Source: JBEVEP01 sp040512755
GTDB taxonomy: Bacteria; Pseudomonadota; Alphaproteobacteria; Rhizobiales; Rhizobiaceae
NCBI GenBank assembly: GCA_040512755.1
Contig: JBEVEP010000245.1
Location: 1 to 11,639 of the forward strand
Direction: 5' to 3'
DNA length: 11,639 nucleotides
How positions within the stretch are numbered: the stretch's first letter is position 1; each line of letters opens with the position of its first letter. The notes beneath the pieces are model-generated. The model was not told where the DNA came from, ran no database searches, and saw only the letters and a program-made list of their open reading frames with translations. Made by a program: the position numbers and the translations under genes. This document shows positions 6,699-11,639 of the stretch, piece after piece.

Positions 6699-7462
6699 CG
6701 CGATCTTTCTCCCCCGATCGGCGGCTGGTCCGTCATACCGGCAAGCACCTCCGCCACATGCCGCGCTTCGACTCTCGACCCTTGTCGCTTCAGCTTGCCC
6801 GCCATGTTCATCAGGCAGCCCAGATCGCCTGCAAGCAGCGTTTCGGCTCCTGAGGCGTCGATGTTGCCTGTCTTCTTCTCGACAATGGCATTCGAGATGT
6901 CGGGATATTTCACGCAGAACGTCCCACCGAAGCCGCAGCAAACGTCCGCTTCCTGCATCTCGACAAGCTTCAGTCCCTCCATCGAGGCTAACAGCGCACG
7001 CGGCTGGGCCTGGATGCCGAGTTCGCGCAGTCCTGAGCATGAATCGTGATAGGTGAAGGTCCCCGCATGTCTTGCCGCGACACGCGCCACGCCCCGCACA
7101 TCCACCAGAAAGCTCACGAGTTCGTGGACCTTGTCAGAGAAGGCTTTCGCGCGCGCTTCCCAGACCGGTTCACCCTTGAAAAGCCCCGGATAGTGTTTCT
7201 TCAGCATGCCCGCGCAGGAGCCGGACGGCGCCACGACGTAGTCGTAACCTTCGAATGCTTCGATCGTGCTTTCGGCAAGCGCCCGTGTGTCGGCACGGTC
7301 ACCCGAATTGTAGGCTGGCTGGCCGCAGCATGTCTGAGCCATCGGCACATCGACCGTGCAGCCGGATTCCTCGATGAGCTTGATCGCGGCGAAACCAACC
7401 GACGGCCGGAAGAGATCGACCAAACAGGTCACGAACAGGCCAACGCGCGGCTTTGCGCCCAT
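6695..7462 (-). CDS. lutA: Lactate utilisation protein A (CCG-domain Fe-S oxidoreductase)
   Basis: LutA/YkgE subunit of LutABC, 255 aa, two tandem cysteine-rich CCG domains also found in GlcF and heterodisulfide reductase. Domain 1 shows C13 (VTCLVD), C45-C46-G (QTCCGQPAYN) and C83 (SGSCAG). Domain 2 shows C142 (DSCSG), C175-C176-G (VCCGFGGTF) and C216 (GDLGCLMN). The opening KPRVGLFVTCLVD matches the start of known LutA proteins, so I use the ATG at 7462. A GTG at 7474 (four residues longer) has a better-spaced GGGA and is a real alternative. It follows the regulator gene by about 60-70 nt with no terminator between them, and it precedes lutB by 121 nt, a gap occupied by a possible mini-ORF. 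Confidence 0.95.
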   Translation of the reverse strand: MGAKPRVGLFVTCLVDLFRPSVGFAAIKLIEESGCTVDVPMAQTCCGQPAYNSGDRADTRALAESTIEAFEGYDYVVAPSGSCAGMLKKHYPGLFKGEPVWEARAKAFSDKVHELVSFLVDVRGVARVAARHAGTFTYHDSCSGLRELGIQAQPRALLASMEGLKLVEMQEADVCCGFGGTFCVKYPDISNAIVEKKTGNIDASGAETLLAGDLGCLMNMAGKLKRQGSRVEARHVAEVLAGMTDQPPIGGERSR

Positions 7463-7534
7463 TGGCCCGGTCACGGCAGCCGTCCCGCTTGAAGACGCCG
7501 GGCCAGCCGCCCGCCGATGGCTTGAAGTCTCGAA

Positions 7535-8350
7535 TTAGCCGGGTGCATTTGCCTTTGCCTGCTTTCCTTGAATCGATCGATCGCCGGATCTCTGCCTGAG
7601 CCTCAACCGCGCGACACGCTGCCAATCTCCGGTGCGTTCGGCTTCCACCATTGCCCGGCTGACGAAATCGATATGGTCCATGGCGGCCTTACGGGCGTTG
7701 TCAGGGTCGCCGGCGCAGACGGCCTTGTGAATAACCTGGTGCTGTGCCAGCAGTTGCTCACGCGCGCCAGGTAGATTGTAGATGAGCAGCCTGTTCTGAA
7801 ATACGCCATCCGACAGCAGCCGATAACAGGAACGCAGCGTATGCAAGAGGATGATGTTGTGCGCACAGTCGCCAACCGTGCTGTGGAATTCCACGTCCAC
7901 GGCTGCCTCACGGGCAAAGTCACCGTCCCTATGCGCGGCTTCCATTCGTTTCATGATCTGATCGAGCAGGGCAAGATCGTCGCGGGTCGCCCGTCGCGCG
8001 GCATATTCAGCCGCGATGCCCTCTACCTCCCGGCGGTACTCCATGTAGTCGGCAGCAGCCTTCCGGTGTGTTGAGATCAGGTCCAGGACCGGCTTTGAAA
8101 ACACCTGGCCGATGACATCGGCGACATAGGTTCCGCCTCCAGGGCGAGTGACGAGCAGGTTTCGCGCCTCCAGCGACTTCAGTGCGTCGCGCAGGATCGG
8201 TCGCGATACATCGAACTGCCGTGCGAGTTCGCGCTCCCCAGGCAGCCGGTCGTCCACCCGCAAAATCCCTTCCAGGATAAGGCTCTCGATCTGCTGCACC
8301 ACCTCGTCGGCGGTCCGCGAATGTTCGATCCGCGAAAAGATCTCTTCCAA
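7535..8350 (-). CDS. GntR-family regulator, FadR/FCD subfamily (LldR/LutR-like)
   Basis: DNA-binding repressor or activator, 271 aa, probably responding to lactate or a related 2-hydroxyacid. An N-terminal winged helix (about 13-78) shows the GntR core LPGERELARQFDVSRPILRDAL. The C-terminal FCD domain (about 95-235) retains the usual metal/ligand residues Asp152 and His156 (DVEFH), His204 (QHQVI) and His226. The start is TTG at 8350, chosen because GGAGG stands 5 nt upstream and there is no nearby ATG; a TTG start would lower expression. It is the first gene of the lut operon, so it probably controls its own transcription. It is divergent from the DUF3422 gene. A candidate operator lies at 8406-8424. 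The effector is inferred from neighbours only. Confidence 0.92.
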   Translation of the reverse strand: MEEIFSRIEHSRTADEVVQQIESLILEGILRVDDRLPGERELARQFDVSRPILRDALKSLEARNLLVTRPGGGTYVADVIGQVFSKPVLDLISTHRKAAADYMEYRREVEGIAAEYAARRATRDDLALLDQIMKRMEAAHRDGDFAREAAVDVEFHSTVGDCAHNIILLHTLRSCYRLLSDGVFQNRLLIYNLPGAREQLLAQHQVIHKAVCAGDPDNARKAAMDHIDFVSRAMVEAERTGDWQRVARLRLRQRSGDRSIQGKQAKANAPG

Positions 8351-8382
8351 CAGCGCCTCCGGAATGGGTCGTCGCCGGCGTC

Positions 8383-8412
8383 AGATTAGGAGTAGGGCGG
8401 TCAACTGGTCAA
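8383..8412 (-). promoter_or_regulatory. Candidate promoter of the regulator/lut operon
   Basis: On the minus strand TTGACC (8412-8407) and TAATCT (8388-8383) are 18 nt apart. The -35 box is a five-of-six match; the -10 is weak. A start near 8376 would give a leader of about 26 nt before the TTG codon. The -35 lies inside the candidate operator, and a second TTGACC at 8404-8399 repeats the box. Confidence 0.4.
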
Positions 8413-8424
8413 ATTATTTATCCA
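8406..8424 (-). promoter_or_regulatory. Candidate operator, copy 1 (lut side)
   Basis: The minus-strand sequence TGGATAAATAATTTGACCA is a 19-nt imperfect palindrome, with pairs TGG/CCA and AAAT/ATTT around a central A. Nearly the same sequence in the same orientation relative to transcription occurs upstream of glcD. TGG...CCA ends fit the half-sites known for FadR-subfamily regulators, although the spacing here is longer than the usual TGGTnnnACCA. Confidence 0.5.
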
Positions 8425-8524
8425 ATTTTGTTCATCTTGGCGCCGTCACAATTTTGCTGCGGCGCACAAATACGATGCTGCGGTGCGACAAACCTGTGCG
8501 ATGCATGAACAAACGGAATGGCTT

Positions 8525-9877
8525 ATGGGTGTGATCGATATTGGCGCGGAACATGACGCGATGAATGAAGAGACGGCGAAAGAGGCGACCGGTCACTGGC
8601 TGGCGGGTACCGTGCTCGGAATGCCGGCGCATGAAGGACGCCCCGCGGCAATCGGCGAGGTCCATGCGCGTCCGCACCCGCTCATTGAGGCGCCGCGCTT
8701 GCTTTTGCAACTCGCCTTCATGACCGAAGGCGGTTCGGTCGTCGATCAGGCGGTTCTTGCCGAATTGTCGCGGCGGCTCGGCATTGCAGCCCCGGACCGG
8801 CACGCCCGCCACCATAGCATGAAATGGGGCAAGGGCGGGTTGTCGTGGGAGCGCCATACGGAATTCTCGACCTATCTTTGGGATTGTCCTGTCGACGCCC
8901 GCACGGGAAAGCCGTTGGATGATTCCCCCTTCGGCAATGGCTTCAACCTTCCCGGTGCCGTGATCTCGGGCGTGAAGCTCGATATCCGCAAGTGGACGCC
9001 GCAGAACGAGCGGCTGATTGCCGCCTTCGACCCTGCAAGCCTCTGCTATTCGCTGGTTGAGAACGGCAAGGCTGCCGCAGTCACTGACTTTCGGCAAGAT
9101 GGCGACGGCCTGACCCGTATTCTCATCCTCGATGGCGGCCTTTCTCCAGCAAGAACCGGAGCCCTCTCGCAACGGCTGATTGAGATCGAAACCTATCGGA
9201 CGCTCGCGATGCTCGGTCTCCCGCTGGCGCAATCGTTGTCGCCGCGCATGCGGCGGATCGAGGACCGTCTCACGGCCCTGACCAATGAGATGCGGGCGGC
9301 CGACCGCCGCAACAGTCACGAACTTCTGGCAGAGTTGACCGATCTGGCAGCCGGGCTGGAGGCCGATGCCGCCGCAAGCCTCTATCGTTTCGGCGCCAGC
9401 CGCGCCTATCATGGCATCGTGGAGGAACGGTTGGAGGCGCTGGGCGAAGCGGCGGTTCCGGGCTACGACACCTGGGGCGGTTTCCTTCAGCGGCGCGTCG
9501 CCCCGGCCATGCGTACCTGCCGGTCAATCGAGGAGCGACAGGCGAATCTGTCCGAGAAACTTGACCGCGCGGCAACCCTGCTACGGAGTTGGGTCGACGT
9601 CGAGGTTGAGCGCCAGAACCGCGATCTACTGGCCTCCATGAACAATCGGGCACGGCTGCAATTGCGGTTGCAGCAGACCGTGGAAGGTCTCTCGGTCGCC
9701 GCTGTGTCCTACTATGTTGTTGGCCTGATAGGTTACCTCGCGAAGGGTTCGGCCATTTTCGGCGAGACGCTCAAGCCGGAGCTTGTCACCGCCATCTCAG
9801 TTCCGTTCGCTGTGCTGGCGGTCTGGTGGCTTGTCCGCCGTATCCGCCGCTCGCACCGGGATGAGTATACGAAATAA
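8525..9877 (+). CDS. DUF3422 family membrane-anchored protein
   Basis: Function unknown; a member of the DUF3422 family of predicted membrane-anchored proteobacterial proteins. About 450 aa from the chosen ATG. The hallmark VHARP motif is at residues 46-50. A long soluble region follows, with a helical, probably coiled-coil part near residues 345-385 (EKLDRAATLLRSWVDVEVE). Two membrane helices close the protein (about 388-406 and 420-437), followed by a basic tail RRIRRSHRDEYTK, so most of the protein should face the cytoplasm. The start is uncertain: ATG 8525 has GGA 7 nt upstream; ATG 8561 (438 aa) and GTG 8483 (464 aa) are in frame. It lies 86 nt before glcD on the same strand, but glcD has its own candidate operator. 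Confidence 0.88.
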   Translation: MGVIDIGAEHDAMNEETAKEATGHWLAGTVLGMPAHEGRPAAIGEVHARPHPLIEAPRLLLQLAFMTEGGSVVDQAVLAELSRRLGIAAPDRHARHHSMKWGKGGLSWERHTEFSTYLWDCPVDARTGKPLDDSPFGNGFNLPGAVISGVKLDIRKWTPQNERLIAAFDPASLCYSLVENGKAAAVTDFRQDGDGLTRILILDGGLSPARTGALSQRLIEIETYRTLAMLGLPLAQSLSPRMRRIEDRLTALTNEMRAADRRNSHELLAELTDLAAGLEADAAASLYRFGASRAYHGIVEERLEALGEAAVPGYDTWGGFLQRRVAPAMRTCRSIEERQANLSEKLDRAATLLRSWVDVEVERQNRDLLASMNNRARLQLRLQQTVEGLSVAAVSYYVVGLIGYLAKGSAIFGETLKPELVTAISVPFAVLAVWWLVRRIRRSHRDEYTK

Positions 9878-9898
9878 GGCATAGGCATAACGTCGCGC

Positions 9899-9928
9899 TT
9901 GCATCGAGGCGCATCGCTGGTAAATAAT
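9899..9928 (+). promoter_or_regulatory. Candidate promoter of glcD
   Basis: TTGCAT (9899-9904) and AATAAT (9923-9928, five of six matches to the -10 consensus) are 18 nt apart. Transcription would begin near 9935. The -10 box lies within the palindrome at 9918-9936, a position suited to repression. Confidence 0.35.
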
Positions 9929-9936
9929 TTTGACCG
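9918..9936 (+). promoter_or_regulatory. Candidate operator, copy 2 (glcD side)
   Basis: TGGTAAATAATTTTGACCG is an imperfect palindrome (GGT/ACC ends, AA/TT inner pairs). It shares TAAATAATTT and GACC with the lut-side copy, in the same orientation relative to the gene it precedes. It ends 27 nt before the glcD start codon. Confidence 0.5.
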
Positions 9937-9963
9937 GAGGGTGTAATTCGTGGGAGGCAGCGG

Positions 9964-11460
9964 ATGTCGACACCGGTGATGCCGAAGCCCGACCCGGCCA
10001 CGCTGGCCCGGCGCGCCGAAATCGTGACGGACATGCGCATCATCGTGCCTGGCGAAGGCGTAGTGGAAACCGTCAACGAGATGCGCGTCTTCGAGAGCGA
10101 TGGGCTGACCGCCTATCGTCAGCTGCCTCTTGTCGTCGTGTTGCCGGAAACGGTCAGGCAGGTTTCGCGCATCTTGAAATATTGCCACGACCGAAACATC
10201 AAGGTTGTGCCGCGTGGTTCGGGAACATCGCTTTCCGGCGGCGCATTGCCGCTTGAGGACGCGGTGCTGCTGGTGATGAGCCGCTTCAACCGTATCCTCG
10301 ACATCGACTTTCCAAACCGGGTCGCGGTCGTTCAGCCGGGCGTCACCAATCTCGGCATCACCAATGCGGTTGCCGCCGAGGGTTTCTACTATGCGCCGGA
10401 TCCATCCTCTCAGATCGCCTGCTCGATCGGCGGTAACGTCGCCGAAAATTCAGGCGGCGTGCATTGTCTGAAATATGGCCTGACAGCCAACAATGTGCTC
10501 GGCATCGAAATGGTGCTCATGGACGGGCAGATCATCCGCCTTGGCGGCAAGCATCTCGATTCCGAAGGCTACGATCTGCTTGGCGTCATGACCGGCTCGG
10601 AAGGTCTGCTCGGTGTCGTCACCGAGGTCACGGTCCGCATCCTGCAGCGCCCGGAGACGGCGCGTGCGCTCCTGATCGGCTTTCCGTCATCGGAACAGGC
10701 GGGTCAGTGTGTAGCCGACATCATCGGAGCGGGGATCATTCCGGGCGGCATGGAAATGATGGACCGTCCCGCGATCCACGCGGCTGAGGATTTCGTTCAT
10801 GCCGGCTACCCGCTCGAATGCGAAGCGCTGCTGATTGTCGAGTTGGACGGCCCGGCGACCGAAGTGGATCATCTGATCGATCGCGTCGAAGCCATTGCGC
10901 TGAACAACGGCTCGACCACATGCCGGATATCCCAGTCGGAGGACGAACGCCTGGTTTTCTGGGCCGGGCGCAAGGCGGCATTTCCCGCCGTCGGCCGCAT
11001 CTCGCCTGACTACTACTGCATGGACGGGACAATACCCCGCCGGGAGTTGCCGCGCGTCCTTGCAGGCATGCGCGAGCTGTCGGAGAAATACGCCTTGGCT
11101 GTTGCCAATGTGTTCCACGCCGGCGACGGCAATCTTCACCCACTCATCCTCTACGATGCCAACAAGCCAGGCGAACTCGAACGAGCGGAGGATTTCGGCG
11201 CCGACATTCTGCGGCTCTGCGTCAAGGTGGGCGGTGTGCTCACGGGCGAGCATGGTGTCGGTGTGGAAAAGCGGGATCTGATGCCGGAGATGTTCTCCGA
11301 GGCCGATCTCGACCAGCAGATGCGCGTCAAATGCGCCTTTGATCCGCAGCATCTGCTCAATCCGGGAAAGATGTTCCCGCAACTGCGGCGCTGCGCCGAA
11401 CTCGGACGCATGCACATTCACCAGGGGCAGATTCCGTTCCCGGATATACCTAGGTTTTGA
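9964..11460 (+). CDS. glcD: Glycolate oxidase, FAD-binding subunit GlcD
   Basis: FAD-linked subunit of glycolate oxidase, which converts glycolate (and often D-lactate) to glyoxylate or pyruvate. It has 498 aa, the usual GlcD length. The N-terminal FAD-binding domain shows VPRGSGTSLSGGALP (from residue 82) and CSIGGNVAENSGGVHC (from about 153). The C-terminal FAD-oxidase domain shows HAGDGNLHP (385-393) and GEHGVG (428-433), which hold the active-site histidines. The ATG at 9964 follows a strong GGGAGG 7 nt away. The partners glcE and glcF, needed for the three-subunit enzyme in other bacteria, are not in this window; they may lie downstream of the palindromic element. D-lactate dehydrogenase activity is an alternative, since the FAD domains of these enzymes are very similar. 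Confidence 0.93.
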   Translation: MSTPVMPKPDPATLARRAEIVTDMRIIVPGEGVVETVNEMRVFESDGLTAYRQLPLVVVLPETVRQVSRILKYCHDRNIKVVPRGSGTSLSGGALPLEDAVLLVMSRFNRILDIDFPNRVAVVQPGVTNLGITNAVAAEGFYYAPDPSSQIACSIGGNVAENSGGVHCLKYGLTANNVLGIEMVLMDGQIIRLGGKHLDSEGYDLLGVMTGSEGLLGVVTEVTVRILQRPETARALLIGFPSSEQAGQCVADIIGAGIIPGGMEMMDRPAIHAAEDFVHAGYPLECEALLIVELDGPATEVDHLIDRVEAIALNNGSTTCRISQSEDERLVFWAGRKAAFPAVGRISPDYYCMDGTIPRRELPRVLAGMRELSEKYALAVANVFHAGDGNLHPLILYDANKPGELERAEDFGADILRLCVKVGGVLTGEHGVGVEKRDLMPEMFSEADLDQQMRVKCAFDPQHLLNPGKMFPQLRRCAELGRMHIHQGQIPFPDIPRF

Positions 11461-11493
11461 GGGATGATTTGATGGGCTGTATTTCCCACCCCC

Positions 11494-11639
11494 CTCTGGC
11501 CTGCCGGCCATCTCCCCCTCAAGGGGGGAGATTAGCTGTCCGCACGGCCTGCCCCAAAATCGCGACGCTCCTCGCGAAGCGCCTGCAGTGCGGCAGGCTG
11601 ATCTCCCCCCTTGAGGGGGAGATGGCCGGCAGGCCAGAG
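11494..11639. repeat. Palindromic element with perfect 39-nt inverted arms
   Basis: The left arm (11494-11532) and right arm (11601-11639) are exact reverse complements over 39 nt. Pairing continues imperfectly inward for about 20 nt. Each arm itself holds two smaller hairpins: TGGCC-tgcc-GGCCA, and a C5/G6 stem around TCAA. The 68-nt centre contains TCGCGA-cgctcc-TCGCGA. From memory, the CTCCCCCTCAAGGGGGGAG core is common between genes in Mesorhizobium-like genomes. It begins 33 nt after the glcD stop and can act as a terminator or mRNA stabiliser. The right arm ends exactly at the window edge, so its true length is unknown. Confidence 0.85.

Noticed and set aside
8423..8456. Direct repeat CAATTTTG (8423-8430 and 8449-8456) in the divergent intergenic region
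   Set aside because: Eight AT-rich bases repeated once are too little to claim a site, although position in the regulatory region is suggestive.
8432..9412. 326-aa minus-strand open frame opposite DUF3422
   Set aside because: The DUF3422 frame carries family motifs and membrane helices; the antisense frame has none.
10687..11511. 274-aa minus-strand open frame opposite glcD
   Set aside because: GlcD motifs are intact throughout this stretch; the antisense frame has no family features.

Overview
This window looks like chromosomal DNA of a Hyphomicrobiales (rhizobial-type alphaproteobacterium, probably close to the Phyllobacteriaceae/Mesorhizobium group). The evidence is the high GC content, a plant-type glutamate-cysteine ligase next to rsmE, a DUF3422 protein beside glcD, and short palindromic intergenic repeats of the kind common in rhizobial genomes. 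The genus is inferred, not shown. I found no phage, transposase, CRISPR array, rRNA or tRNA.

Layout. (1) 1-2261, minus strand: the N-terminal part of gshA (cut by the window edge), rsmE with its own intrinsic terminator, and an uncharacterised 227-aa protein with a His-Pro-Cys-x2-Cys motif. (2) 2337-3092, plus strand: a class I glutamine amidotransferase, transcribed divergently from the 227-aa gene. (3) 3093-3712: a mostly non-coding stretch holding one possible 46-aa membrane peptide, a repeat-like element, and a strong terminator serving the minus-strand operon. (4) 3713-8350, minus strand: a compact operon read in the order FadR/LldR-type regulator, lutA, a possible 41-aa coupled ORF, lutB, lutC, and a PPP-family metallophosphatase. 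(5) 8525-11460, plus strand: a DUF3422 membrane protein followed by glcD. (6) 11494-11639: a palindromic element with perfect 39-nt arms, starting 33 nt after glcD.

How it works together. LutABC is the flavin-independent L-lactate oxidising iron-sulfur complex. GlcD is the FAD subunit of the glycolate (2-hydroxyacid) oxidase. The two sit head-to-head around the regulator and DUF3422, so the region is probably a 2-hydroxyacid (lactate/glycolate) utilisation locus. The most interesting signal is a near-identical 19-nt imperfect palindrome (TGG..AAATAATTT..GACC type) found both upstream of the regulator/lut operon and upstream of glcD. It suggests that one regulator, plausibly the operon's own GntR/FCD protein, controls both. 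Other points of interest are the mini-ORF filling the lutA-lutB gap with overlapping start/stop codons at both ends, and a protein-phosphatase-like enzyme fused into the end of the operon with no intergenic base.
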